Positions 46,512-57,934 of a stretch of DNA of 64,000 bases are shown piece by piece. Source of the stretch: Armillaria gallica (lineage: Eukaryota; Basidiomycota; Agaricomycetes; Agaricales; Physalacriaceae); NCBI GenBank assembly GCA_037576215.1, contig JBANDB010000007.1:1643001-1707000 (forward strand). The letters run 5' to 3'. A program made the position numbers and the translations under genes. The notes beneath the pieces were generated by a model that worked only from the letters and a program-made list of their open reading frames with translations, made no database searches and was not told where the DNA came from. How positions within the stretch are numbered: position 1 is the stretch's first letter; the number at the start of each line of letters is the position of its first letter.

Positions 46512-47662
46512 TTACGCAGCGATACTACGACTGACCGACCCTCGCCTAAATCCAATGTACGCAAAAAGCTTGTCCTTCTCAGGGAGCAATTCGTACACCC
46601 CGCGAGTACGAGCCTGCCAATATCGCCTCACAGCCTGTCTCCTTTGAGACAACCGTGAATGATAGTAGTTGTACGGCCGCCGAATAGCATGCGGGATCAA
46701 CCGGGAACGCAGAGAAGCTGAGTCGGAAACATGTTCGTAATTGTAGGCATGTTCGACTGTGATGACAGGCGGAGGTCGAGTAGTGCCTTCAACGGACGGA
46801 GGCAAGGCAGCACCGCTTCGGGCCTTAGCTCCTCGACGCACGAAGCCTTTAATGCAAGCGTAGAACCACATGGCGTGCAGGGGGAACACGAGGGTAAGAA
46901 GGATGAGAGGAATGAAGGAACCGTTGGTGGCGTAGAGGCGGTTGTTGGGAAGATAATAAGAGATGCATAGCATTATGTGGAATACGATACGGGTGGCGAA
47001 GAATGATACAGCGAAGAGGACGTTGGATCGCAGGGACGGGTACAAAGACCCCAGCCCTAAAATGAAGGTAGGGAACTAAAGGACGATGTCATGACGTGCA
47101 CAAATTGCTTATAAAGAACATACTATACCTCCATGATACAACAGAGACAAAATACATGAGCTAACGATTGCCGGATGGCAATCTCTACAATCATAATATA
47201 CAACATGTGGTGGAACCAGCCAGTCACGATCGATATCTGGGACCGATAATATATTGTGCCGGTCATCAGATCGCTGTAGATCGTAGTCAATATAGAAGGT
47301 TAACAACTAAAGAAGACTGCCTCGCACCACACTAGATACGCCTGGAAAAACCTATTCGCAGGGACCGCCAGAAACGGAATACGTGCGACGTCTTTCACAC
47401 CGTGGTTCGTGAAATAGTTCCAGAGAAACGGGAGACTGGTGAGGGTCATGATACAGCTAACGATGGTCGTCATGATCCACGATAGCTGTTTAGAAGTCGT
47501 AAAGCGGGGTGCAAGGAAATGATAGACGCAGAGAAGGGCGATGAAGGACTGGACCACGACGGAGTACTGCTTGGCTGGCACAGAATCCATCACAGGCTGC
47601 GCCCCCACCGTCGAGGCCATGATAGAAATGTGATGTGGGGAAGGGTAATCAACGGCTGGCAA
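46512..47662 (-). CDS. TLC-domain (TRAM-LAG1-CLN8) membrane protein
   Basis: Three exons, 47662-47328, 47273-47129 and 47075-46512, giving 347 residues; a second in-frame ATG at 47620 is an equally possible start. Several hydrophobic segments are visible: SFIALLCVYHFLAPRF, WIMTTIVSCIMTLTSLPFLW, AVPANRFFQAYLVCDL, and SIVTGWFHHMLYIMIVEIA with the W-x-H-H motif of TLC proteins. FPTFILGLGSLYPSL, VLFAVSFFATRIVFHIML and PLILLTLVFPLHAMWFYAC follow. The C-tail (about 100 residues) is basic and probably cytosolic. Lag1-type TLC proteins are ceramide synthases, while TMEM56/TLCD-like ones have roles in membrane lipid composition. The short N-terminus and missing homeobox-like region favour the TLCD/TMEM56-like group. 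It likely acts in an internal membrane. Confidence 0.75.
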
Positions 47663-48437
47663 GTGTGCGTCCCTAAAAGGCGTCGGACATCAGCCTGATA
47701 TCAGCAGGACCGCACGTTCGAGTCTGATATCGTACCAGACGACTAATCGAACAATAAAACCACGTTGACGGATGTTATGTGACGAAAGGAGATGCAAACT
47801 CCTTTCGGATCTTAATGGAACGATAGCGGGAGCGAACGTGCGAGAGTTGTGACTTTCGAACCACTGATAACGCGACAACGATCTGAAGCCCGGCCCTTAT
47901 CTCAGATCTGTCTGAGAGATACACACAAGGAGATTGGCCAAAACGGTAGACGTCGGCCAGGTGGGATGCCGCAGCGCCCATGTCGATGGAAGGAGGGCCT
48001 ACAAAAAAGGAGATAAGAACTAGGGCATTTAAGTAAGGAAGGGGGACATAAACAGCCATTACATACTTGTAATGAAACTAAACGTCACCTAGACCTAAAG
48101 GACGATCGTCCTGTCAGAGATCGTCCAGCTAAAATACAGAGAAACACATTTTCATCTGTTTCAGTTGCTAGAAAACTGCCAAGGGCTCTGGATCGAACGC
48201 CGTGTTTAGACGGAACATCCTATATGAAGGAAGCATAGAATCTGTGGTAGTGGCAGCTGCCAAGCAATAAATGAATTTCATCGATTAAGTAGAAGGAAAA
48301 GAAGGGACAAGGTGGCTGTGCGCCCCGACCGTCGTCAAAATACGGACGGACAACAAGACCAAATAACACGCTCTTTCTTCTACTTTCTTTCAACTTTCTC
48401 TAAAGTGGTCAAATCTAACTTCAAAGGATTGAATATC
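47663..48437. other. Divergent intergenic region, TLC (-) and F-box (+)
   Basis: About 775 bp between two divergent starts, so it should hold both promoters. A minus-strand frame of 94 codons (48059-47775, with a hydrophobic start MAVYVPLPYLNALVLISFFV) is the only notable ORF. I do not count it as a gene. A CT-rich tract precedes the F-box start at about 48371-48405. Confidence 0.4.
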
Positions 48438-50155
48438 ATGAACTCTTTCAAATGGTCCAGTGCGTGTCATTCCGTCAAAACTTCCCTTTCACTGACATTT
48501 TCATTAGCACCTGAACGCCGTAGTGGCAAGCCGCAACCAGGAATTGTCACTAATTCCAAGCGAGATTTACTTGGAGATCTTCAGCTACTTTGAGCCTTCA
48601 GACGAGATAACTGAGGTGCAATGCAATGCCGTTTTCTCCGGGCTTGCCTTTGTATGCCGGTTTTTTTGCTCTGTTGCCTTGCCTCGCCTTTACAGATCGG
48701 TGGTATTTCGGGGGCATAAACGCGAGAGTGGACAAAAGGAGCCTGTTTCTTTCCTCAAATTCTGCCTCGAGATTAACAAGGGCTCGTCTTGGGCTTGCGA
48801 TTTGACATGTCATGTCACAGACTGCTCGTTTGAGCATTGGATCCCGGACTCACCTTCTCAGCGGCCTCTATACGTTGAGTTTCTCAGAGTTTATTGCAAG
48901 GCAATGGTTAAGATGGAAGAAATCCAATCCGTCACTCTTGATTCTGTGATGATATCCCATCGCCTTCTCAAATCGATCGCGAAGCTGAAGAAATTAAAGC
49001 GCCTTGTTGTCAGAGAATGCGAGCTGGACCAGGATTTTACAGAAGTGGACATTTCCAAATTACGCTCTCTTCCAATAGAAGAATTTACTTTGGTCTCCGG
49101 TATGTTTCCTATTCCTGCACATGCTTCTGCTAACCACAGCATATGTGCAGCGTATCAGAGGCCTTCAAGCCCCTTCGCGCTCCTTCGGGGTGTTCCTAAT
49201 ACGTCAGATGTCGTATTGGATGCTCACATGTGGGACGACAGTTCCATGTCTTCCGTAATGAATTCGCAACTGACGCGACTGACACTCGGGACAGTACTCT
49301 ACGAGGCCAATCTACCTCAGCTCGCCCACGTTCTGAACCATCTCCCATCGTTGACACATTTGAGTATTACCTCATTAACCTTGATGAGCGTGCGTCACTC
49401 CGCCACCGATCCAGCTTTCCCATTGGCATCCTCTTCGTTGCCTTGTCTCCGTGTTCTGGCTTGCCCCCCATTACTGGCTATCTTATTTCCTAAGCGAGCA
49501 CTGAATGAACTTGACATAACGGGTTATATCAGTGAACCCGCTATGGCGTTAGTCCATGTCTATTTCAACGTCAATGACGACACCATACAGACCTTGGCAC
49601 GAACTACGGCGGCGATTCATACATTGTCGATATATAGCGATATGGTGTCACGCGGTGATAGTATCATCCGACACTTTCCTCATCTGAGAAAGTTACATGT
49701 CATATACGGTGACCGCCGATCCCGTGTGGTGATTGGGGAGGAGAGCCTGACGAGCGTTCTCGAAGTGAGGATTTTGTTCGTGTTAGTTTCAGCTCCTATC
49801 TGATCGATTATCATTCTAGAGTTTATCTATAGGTTTTCGCAATACGGGTGAAGGATCCCTCCCCATTCGCGAACTCAAAGTAGATTTTACTTTGATAAAT
49901 CCTTGGATGGTGGATCTCCAGAGACAGCGCAAGGCTATTGGCACATATATTGAAACGACGTTTCCCCAGGTCATTCGGGTCGACCTTGGTGCAGGAGTCC
50001 AGTGGCACCGGAACGATATCTGGAGTGACTGGCAGGCTTATGTGCAGCCAGCCAGGATTGAGGGGAAGTTGGTCCGGGCTTTGGAGTGGTTCTCCAATAG
50101 TATCATTGATTACAAAAGATGCTTTGCAAAGGCGGGCTTGCTTGATAGAGATTAG
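48438..50155 (+). CDS. F-box domain protein
   Basis: Predicted as join(48438..48459,48524..49764,49820..50155), 532 residues. The long frame has no ATG of its own near the F-box. A 22-nt first exon (MNSFKWS) joined across a 64-nt intron ending CCGTAG supplies the start and completes an ATG codon at the junction. The second intron (GTGAGG...TTCTAG, 55 nt) extends the protein by 111 residues ending AGLLDRD. The F-box lies at about residues 13-55: LSLIPSEIYLEIFSYFEP, then GLAFVCRFFCSVALPRLYRS. The rest is leucine-rich (e.g. LPSLTHLSITSLTLMS, HFPHLRKLHVIYG), as in basidiomycete F-box/LRR-like proteins. F-box proteins pair with Skp1 in SCF ubiquitin ligases; the target is unknown. It converges with the PI-PLC gene, whose stop is 69 bp away. 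Confidence 0.8.
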
Positions 50156-50224
50156 GCGCAGATGTCAGTCCTCGAACATCCTATGTACTATCATTTGTGT
50201 ACAAGTTCCAAGTGATTTACACCA

Positions 50225-51840
50225 TCATACACCAATAATAGCTTCGACCAAACCGGGGACACTATCGAAAAAGTCGAGCACTCAACGTCGGGTTAGCATC
50301 GTTCTTTACGAGGTAAGCGACCAGACATACTTATAATTCCAAATCTCGATCCTTTCCTTTCCTGAAGCCAAGGTAGCAGCTTCTGGTTCACCCCATGAAC
50401 ATCCGTCCCGTTACCCAGAGCCATAACCTGCCGCGTCATGAAGCACTCGGATGACAGGATTTCAAGACGAAGACTCACGCGTGGCGTTTCTGGAGGCGAG
50501 TCGGAATTGTGTTCGGCGCTAGCGAAACTAATATACAGTTGATCTGGGTAACTGTTGATGGCATCCTGGAGATGCGCTGTGGTGGCATTGAACTTCCATT
50601 GGATATTCTCTGCAGCCCCAGCCCCGATCTCTAGTCCTATTTCATAGTAATCCTGTCATCACAGATCATCAACCTGTTTCGATGCTCTGAAAACCGCGCT
50701 CACCTTGATGTACGCGACCTGGTTCTTAGCCTCGTTGTATACAATGGTGATGTTAGCACCGTTGTCAGTCCATTGATTCGCGTCGAGGTAGATCCCGATC
50801 CTTTTAGCATCGTCTTCCGGGAGGAGATCATTGCTGAACCGTTGGAGGAGCGTCATCTTTCCCCGAGCCTCGCCAAGAGTACCGAGCTACAAAAGTAATT
50901 AGAAGGTCGCGTGCGTGTAGGCCAGCGTGACCCACCGTCCCATTAGTCTGGACCCAGTACTCTGTAGCCGGGCTGCTGTTGAATAGATCGTACAAGTGCT
51001 CGTAGAATTTGGCGTCGTTAGGTGTACCGGTACCGCTCTCGTGGTTGATGGAGATGAGGAGCGCCTCAGTGGGGTGCTTGTCAAGCCAGCTGTAGAAACC
51101 AAAGAATACATCTTCGACCGTAGTTGTTGGGCTCAGCACAGCCTCAGCTAAATGCCAATTATTACCTGCAGATGCCAAATGCGAAGCCGAAATCCTTACA
51201 GTGGTGAAATCCAATAGTGTCCTATCCGCGCTTAGATGAGTTCAAAACGTAAAAATAACAACGTACATTTCCAGGATTGTAAGCAACTCGTAAGTCAAAC
51301 GCTCGAACACCACCATTGAGCATCTGAAACAGTGAGTGCTCTTGACATTGGTAATACTTGGCTGCTGCAATCCTAGTAGATTAGGTATTAGTGACATTCT
51401 CTTTTGCAAAACGTTGAATACGATCCACTCACTCTCCGGTATAACGAATGAACTCATCCTGTGTGGTCTGCGTGTAGTTCCCTATAATTGTATCAGTCCG
51501 ATATGTTCCTTGACGCCATCAAAAGACTTGCAGGTTGCCGCATCGTGGGTACCGGGAATGCTCATGTGCACGATCTTTGTATCGTCCGGATACTTGGCCA
51601 TCCAGTTACAAGTTGCGCTGGATTGAGAACATCCCTCATCGTATCCTGCAAGACAGTATAGGAGATAACTGATTTTTGGGCTGTAAAAGACGCACCTAAG
51701 ATTGGAGCACCTCGCTTCAATATCTCAACAAGAGCACTCTGTGCGAGGACAGTCTGGTCTCGGTGATCACCCCTACGTGAAATGGGACTGGCAAACGCGC
51801 CCAGGCTCAACAAGACTGTTGCGAAGAATAACAGAGACAT
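50225..51840 (-). CDS. Secreted PI-PLC X-domain protein
   Basis: Ten exons, 385 residues: 51840-51696, 51645-51532, 51481-51433, 51372-51267, 51221-51200, 51147-50936, 50886-50704, 50652-50479, 50427-50331, 50280-50225. The total keeps frame. A signal peptide is clear (MSLLFFATVLLSLGAFASPI), followed by a dibasic site (RR). X-domain landmarks are HMSIPGTHDAATWNY (first catalytic His), GGVRAFDLRVAYNP (metal/substrate-side Asp and Arg), TIGFHHSEAVL (second His) and DKHPTEALLISINHESG. The C-terminus is GIIMLDFFDSVPGL. This resembles extracellular fungal PI-specific phospholipase C-like enzymes that cleave PI or GPI anchors; there is no Y or C2 domain. The second intron (51531-51482) uses a GC donor (GCAAGT). 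The fifth exon is only 22 nt. Confidence 0.88.
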
Positions 51841-52511
51841 GTTCGAGTCGGGGAAGTTCAGATTGACAGATTCTCAGTACTTAAAAATCCGCGGTGCGCA
51901 CGTTGCGCACAGGAAATTGATCTACCCCTTGAACCCAAGGAACCTGACGAACGAATGGCACACGTTCAAGTTTTGATGACGTTGGGTGGAAAATGTACTC
52001 ACCGCTGAGTTTAAAATGGTTGATATTCACACGGCTATTAATACATAGGGATATAGATACTTCTTGTTGTTCCGATTTTAGCAGAAATCCCTCACGGCAA
52101 TTGCGCAACGCGTGCATATATATCGGTTTTAGACTTGGGACCGAAATACTTGTACAAAAAGGCATTATTAGCCTTGTATAAACACCAAAGAATTATTTTG
52201 TGAACAAAGCCGACATCCAAAATTCAATCAAAAAGGAGTTTGGATCAGAATTTGGGCCTCCTGCGGGAAATACATTCGTCTGGAGCAGCTCGCCCTGCAT
52301 TTTCATCACATATTGATGGTGGTAAGCGCGATGAAGATTGATGCAAGAAACCAGGCTCAGGATATCAATAGTACCTGAGGCTGTAGATATTATTACTTTT
52401 GGACATATTAATTTACTTTCAGGCATGGTTTAAATATGCTCGTCATGAAATGAAATTAAAATACGTTCTACGCTAGGTCGTGCAATGTCATCCAGGAATA
52501 CAGTGATAGAA
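51841..52511. other. Intergenic, PI-PLC start to FHA-RING end
   Basis: About 670 bp, A/T-rich, with no supported ORF. It holds the PI-PLC promoter and the 3' region of the FHA-RING gene. Confidence 0.4.
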
Positions 52512-54137
52512 TCACCGCTTGCGCTTTGTAGCAGGCCCTTCGCCATCGTCGCCTGTATCGGGGGTATCAACATCTACATGCATTCCTTCGCCAGCACTTC
52601 CACCCTCGCCACTGCCCTCGCTCTCGACGCGCAACGCCTCATGGTTATGGTCATGGTCGATATCCATCTCTCCAGACCGTAGGTCGCCATCGATCATCAT
52701 CTCCTCACCTGCCTCTTCCTCTTCCTCTTCGTCCATGAGATCCATGCTAGGTCCTCGGGATCGCCTGCGTGCCCGACTGCCAACAATATCACCTTCGACT
52801 TCCGTCTCAGCACCGCAGGCATCAGCTGCTTCCTTCTCTCGTTTCCTGACACTGTCCTCTACAGCCGAGGAATCATCGTTTTCGTCGTCCTCGGCTTCCG
52901 CATCCACCTCGACATCTTCTTCGAGATCGGCAAAAGTTCGGCAGAGTGGACAGGAAAAGGCAGGATGGTGCGATTCGAGAAGAGGCCGGATGCATTTGTA
53001 GTGGAAGGTGTGGGAGCAAGGTGCAATGAAAAGAGCTTGACGGATCGTGACGCTGAAGAGGCCTGCCGAAGGATTGGTTAGGGTTTGAACAGTGTGAAGC
53101 AACAAATACGAACATATGCAACAGTCAGGAATAGTTGATTTGGTGGCGGTCTTTATTCCAGCTGCAGGTTTAGCAGGGGCAACGGTGGCAGAAAGAGACT
53201 TGAGATTTTTCAATGCATTCGTGCTGAGAAGCCATGAGCCGCAAAACAATGAGAGAGGGATAACAACGCACTTGAAGGCATTTGCAGCGGCTTGCCACTC
53301 CCTACCAAGCTCAATCCGGATCTTTACCGACTTGTAGATATCCTCTGCTCCACCCTGGTAATCAACACCGAGCTGAAGGATATCACCATCCTTGATCTGG
53401 TGCGGCCGCGACTCTGTATTGGCTGGAGAAAGTCGGACGTGATTCAAGAACGTCCCTGATGATGACTTTGTGTCTTTCACGAAGAATCTGGCGTTAGAAT
53501 CCACCCAAATTTCTGCATGAGCCCTCGAGACGACCTTGCTCTTGAATGCGACCTTGTTATTATGCAGGGCATTGACAGCGGCAAGGCCGATCCCTGACCG
53601 ATCCGTGAATCGACCAATGCGCAGTGGGGTGTCTCCCTCCTTGACATCGCGGGATATGGCATCGAACCTAAGCGAACGGCGAGAGTCTAGATGGGGAACG
53701 AGACGTAGGCGATGACTAGGGCCAGTAGTTGGCCGTGATGCTGGTGCTGTTGAAGGTGTTGTCGCCTGTACAAGAGCTGCTGGCGACGGCAGTGCTGGCA
53801 CGACAGGACTCGTCTGCGTCGATATCACGCCCCCCGAACGTCGTCGTCGTAGCATGTGGGATAGTCCAAGGCCACCAGTAGAGGTGGTGCTGGTTGCTGA
53901 CACAGATGGCTGTACTACGCCACCTGTCGGCGGCATGATTGCCGCTGCTGGCCGGCGTCTGTGGCTGCCTTCTGCAGCCACTGGCGACGGTGGCTGGCCT
54001 GTCGGTGATGGTGACAGCTCTCTAGCAACTTCGGTCTGCGACTGTGAGGTATTTCGAGGTCGCCCTCGTAAGAAGGAGCTGAGAATTGTGGAACGTAATG
54101 GTGGCGATTCGCTTCCAGCGGCAGCATTGGGGTCCAT
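52512..54137 (-). CDS. FHA-RING E3 ubiquitin ligase, Dma1/Chf-like
   Basis: Three exons, 54137-53272, 53223-53114 and 53062-52512, 508 residues. The N-terminal 130 residues are Ser/Pro/Thr-rich and likely disordered. The FHA domain follows (about residues 145-265): LRIGRFTDRSG, KVVSRAHAEIWVD, FVKDTKSSSGTFLNHVRLSP. These contain the phosphothreonine-binding Arg, the S-x-x-H and the S-G-T-x-L-N motif. The RING starts CCIC across the second intron and continues PCSHTFHYKCIRPLL, then FSCPLCRTF. The C-terminal 120 residues are highly acidic with basic patches. FHA plus RING in this order matches yeast Dma1/Dma2 and S. pombe Dma1, which act in the spindle-position/septation checkpoint. The long acidic tail is unlike the short yeast forms. 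Confidence 0.85.
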   Translation of the reverse strand: MDPNAAAGSESPPLRSTILSSFLRGRPRNTSQSQTEVARELSPSPTGQPPSPVAAEGSHRRRPAAAIMPPTGGVVQPSVSATSTTSTGGLGLSHMLRRRRSGGVISTQTSPVVPALPSPAALVQATTPSTAPASRPTTGPSHRLRLVPHLDSRRSLRFDAISRDVKEGDTPLRIGRFTDRSGIGLAAVNALHNNKVAFKSKVVSRAHAEIWVDSNARFFVKDTKSSSGTFLNHVRLSPANTESRPHQIKDGDILQLGVDYQGGAEDIYKSVKIRIELGREWQAAANAFKCVVIPLSLFCGSWLLSTNALKNLKSLSATVAPAKPAAGIKTATKSTIPDCCICSYLLLHTVQTLTNPSAGLFSVTIRQALFIAPCSHTFHYKCIRPLLESHHPAFSCPLCRTFADLEEDVEVDAEAEDDENDDSSAVEDSVRKREKEAADACGAETEVEGDIVGSRARRRSRGPSMDLMDEEEEEEAGEEMMIDGDLRSGEMDIDHDHNHEALRVESEGSGEGGSAGEGMHVDVDTPDTGDDGEGPATKRKR

Positions 54138-54612
54138 ATGACCCTAAAAATAAGGAATAAAAAGGTGCTCGTCGTCGTCGCAGACAGCGAGCTCGACGCT
54201 ATTAATGGCGTTTCCGTTGGGGACGGTGATGGTTGAAGTTTAAGTCAGGGTCCACAGTTTTGCCCGGCACGCCCAAAAAAAGTGTCTCACGCGATCTCGT
54301 TCCTGTTTTATACCGCGCTAAGATTGCTACCGCCACGGGATATCTTAACATTATTCCTAACAATTGCTAGCCCTGTCAGTACGTATACATATTTCCTTCC
54401 TTTTGCCTAGTTTTCTGCTCATGGATTGAACAGCCACGTCGGTCGAGCTAAATATGTACTGCTAGCGCTTGGCACAATATCAACGTGAAACCATCAATCA
54501 GTGGCGTTTGTAAGGAAGAATGCACTTACGCATATGTATCCACCAGTCCTGTGGACACTGTGGCCGTCATACTGCTTCTCCAGTATCATCGGAACGGTCG
54601 AGACGGAATGAA
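54138..54612. other. Upstream region of the FHA-RING gene
   Basis: Contains a GTC-repeat tract (tcgtcgtcgtcg, near 54168-54180) just upstream of the start. No ORF supported. Confidence 0.35.
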
Positions 54613-54929
54613 ATGGCGCCTGCTATTACTCCCGATATTCAAGATACGTGGGGGGGAACTCAAAAAGTTCAAACATTGACTGTTCATCTACATACATGGT
54701 GGACAGCGGCAACGAGTTTGAACTTCTTGGATCTAGTGAGTTCTCAGTGTCCGGCTTGTCCAAATATACTCAGCTGCGCAGCGTCTCGGATACCCTTTTT
54801 GATATGTGTTTGGTCCGGACAGCCAGTGCGAGGTTCACAGCAGCAGGGGTTCTTCGTGGTCTCCGATGTTGCCTTGTTTGTCAACAACAGCACAGAAATC
54901 ATTGGCTGTTCTCTTTCATCTTCCCTTGA
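54613..54929 (+). CDS. Possible small hypothetical protein
   Basis: ATG at 54613 (MAPAITPDIQDTWGGTQKVQ). A 38-nt GTGAGT...ACTCAG intron (54736-54773) joins in phase 0 to an open frame ending FSFIFP at 54929, about 92 residues. The intron is at the short end for basidiomycetes, and there are no recognisable domains. Without splicing, the first frame stays open from an upstream ATG (54520) to 55035. Support is weak. Confidence 0.2.
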
Positions 54930-57900
54930 TAGGGACCGCTTGCCAGTGCGACTACCACTACTTATTCTCACAATGCACTCTCCCGCGAAACGTTATCTCA
55001 TTTCTAGAAACATCCCAGCGGATAGTGTACTATGAGCTCCGCATACCTGTGGCTTCTACGCGCAATTGAATTCCCAGCGATCAAGTGGGTGCGCTGTGTT
55101 CGATTACTTCCTATAAATGCCAACACGAGTTTTCAGTATTCCTTTTATGCCAACGACCCACGTCGACCGTAACTGCGGAATGCTGATCATGTCGTCAAGC
55201 AAGTGGGCCATGTATTTGGTTTTCACAGCTTCGGATCATGATTTTCTCGGGTCAGGTCTCGATGGCGTTAAGCCGACACCATGGCTAGCTCGTCTTCACC
55301 ATTTGCAGAACACCCCAGCTCGACGACAAAGGTTGGGGGGACTGCGGGTTCAGGAATTCTGCTTGGTTTACGTGCTTTGGATAGCTGTTCTATGTGCTCT
55401 ATGATGGAGATCTGTGAATATGGATTTCTGTACATGTTTCATTAACCTCTCTGGCCTTCGAGACTGCTTCCGCGCTACGATGAAGGAAGGTGGACACAAA
55501 GCCTCCCCCCTCAGTGTCTCTATTGCGTCCGTGTCCCACCACACTATGCACGATTGCAAGCACTTGACGCTGCGACTCCCCCAGCTGAGATAAACTTATC
55601 TCATTGGGATTGGCGCCCATGGCACGCTCCTTACTTCCATCAATCATATATTTTTTCTTTGGTCTTTCTTTCCTTTTCACCTCCCTATCCCCGAGGCCGT
55701 GAAAGAGTACTCAGGAGCCTAAGGGGTTCGAAGCGGCAGAGCATGAGGTAGGCTCGGTCCCGTAGCAGTTTGACTTCTCCATCTTAATACAGCTGAAGAC
55801 ATCTCTGTAATATGGACGTCGTTACGTTTCTGACGACTAATAAAACTTCCTTTCTTCCTGTCGCATCGACTCGTACTTTCACTCAGGTCTCGGAGACAAG
55901 TCCCAGCATACCCTCGTCACAAAAATAGATCCTTTACCGTGGCCCCAGGGTGACTCGCCACTCTCCTCCATCCCTGAATGCCCGAAATGCAGTGCAACAA
56001 CGCCACCAGTCAAACTGGCAGAATAATAGATTCAGCCGCGGTGGGATGTGGGGAGGAATTGCTGGCGGGATGTGCCGGTAGAGGACGACGCGAATTTCCC
56101 TCTAAAACCCAACTTTGTCTTACCGTAGCGCGGAACGGTATGGAAACTTCAAGTGCAAACAGAACTTCAACATAAACTTCAGATTCGAAGAAAGTCTACC
56201 GGGGACAGAGTCCTTTACCGCAATCAAGTCCAACGCGAGCTTTGTCAGGAAGATCTCGACCCGGGACCGTCCATTACACCAAGAACAGTGCTCCTTCCGC
56301 AGTCGCGAAGCCAACAGGAATAATACGAGTTCTCGAAGCTAGGAGCCACACTCGATCAGACACCTCCTCCATCCCAAAATGGCCTTGATTTGCATAGGCA
56401 GGCAGTGCACCAATACATTAGCGCCGCCGCATTCAAACTGACAGAATTGCCAAGGTCTCGAGCTGCGGTGGGGTGGCGGTGGGTGGGACGGTAGAGGCTA
56501 GCAGTGGCCTGCGGAATGTGCGGGTAAAGAGAAGAAGAAAGACGTAAGTAGAAGGCGATAAGAATTTCCTTCTGAAATCCAAGTTCATTTCGCAAGACAC
56601 TCAGATACGCGACCCTCCATGATGTGTCCGAGGGAGAGAGAGCATCCGAAGAGAAGCGCGTCCAGTAAAAACTCATCCCTGTCTCCAGGTTCTGACGCTC
56701 CTTCCCCTTCTCCGGTTGCCCTCTTAGTAGGACTTGTCCGAGCAAAAAGAGCGTAGACGTTGACCCTGGTGGCGGTGCAGATAATGTCGACAACGACGAA
56801 AAGGTCGATTTCTCGACGAGGGTGGGAGCGATAAGTAAAAAAAGAACAGAATCTGTTTATTGGAGCTACTACTGTACACGATCCAACGACGAGAAGAGGA
56901 TCGAGGCCAAGAAAATACCCCGAAAATTCGCCTAACAAGAAATTAATACGGTTAGGCAACCAAAAACGACGTAAGTCCACGAAATTTGGAGCTCGTAAGA
57001 TCATAATCTCCCCGTCCCGAAGGTATTCATAAAATGCACAAACGGGAGAGGGTGTCCTCCCGTTCATGCAAACGACCAGCGTAGTCTCCCGTTCAAGTCG
57101 TTTCAACGGGAGACCGACACTGGCCGTTGTGGGTCCGACTCGCCCAAAAAAAAAAATAGCACGAGTCCCGAAGGATTCGTGCACCTGTGTATCATCAGTC
57201 CAACCCGAGCCAAGCACCTACCTTTCGAGAGACGACGACGCGCTGCAATAGAGGCAAGTTAACACTGGATTCAATGGAAAGAAAAGTCAGCTCACCTCAT
57301 CAACTTCCAGAATCGCCGCATCGAGTCAACCACACCACGCCATTATCCAACCCCGAGTCCTCCTCAAACGGCGTCTATTTAATCAGACGCAACGGGTTAA
57401 ACGGGGGTGATTAGCGGCGTAACATGGTTGATTCCTGCAGTTGGATTGCAAGAGAAAAGAAATCCTGAAAGATGGTTAGCGTGCAAACGATCACAAAGGG
57501 GGAGCACTCACAATAAAAGCCTTCTCCGCAAGCCGTCGCATCCCCGAACTCGCGTCCATCATCTCCTTGGATACGCTCCGTCCGCGCAAAGTCATTGGCA
57601 GCACACTCGAAGCTTGGCTCGAAGTCTCCAGTGAAGGGTCGGGGGGACTTCGACGTCGCCCGCGGAATGTATGCAGGGCCGTGCCCTCCTGACGACGATC
57701 CATGGCCTCGGCATAGAATTCGCTCCCTCCACCACTCCCCGAATGTCGTTGAGGCTTGGGCGAAGGCGTCGACGCGGGCATGGGCGAGTGGTGGAGAAAG
57801 CATCATCCCGAGAAAGTGTCTGCGCGGAGAGGACAAGACAGGGGTCCGCGTCCCTCACGCGTCTGCGGCCGATCGTGTTCGTCCCCCTTATTCCCTCGAC

Positions 57901-57930
57901 TCCTCCATATCCTCCTGGGAGCCCGCTCGC
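54930..57930. other. Gene-poor stretch
   Basis: Several open frames of 90-210 codons overlap on opposite strands (e.g. 56585-57217 minus, 57411-57836 minus, 57595-58050 plus). None has domain motifs or convincing exon structure; they look like by-products of GC-rich sequence. A poly(A) tract on the plus strand lies near 57147-57157. Confidence 0.35.
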
Positions 57931-57934
57931 CAGA

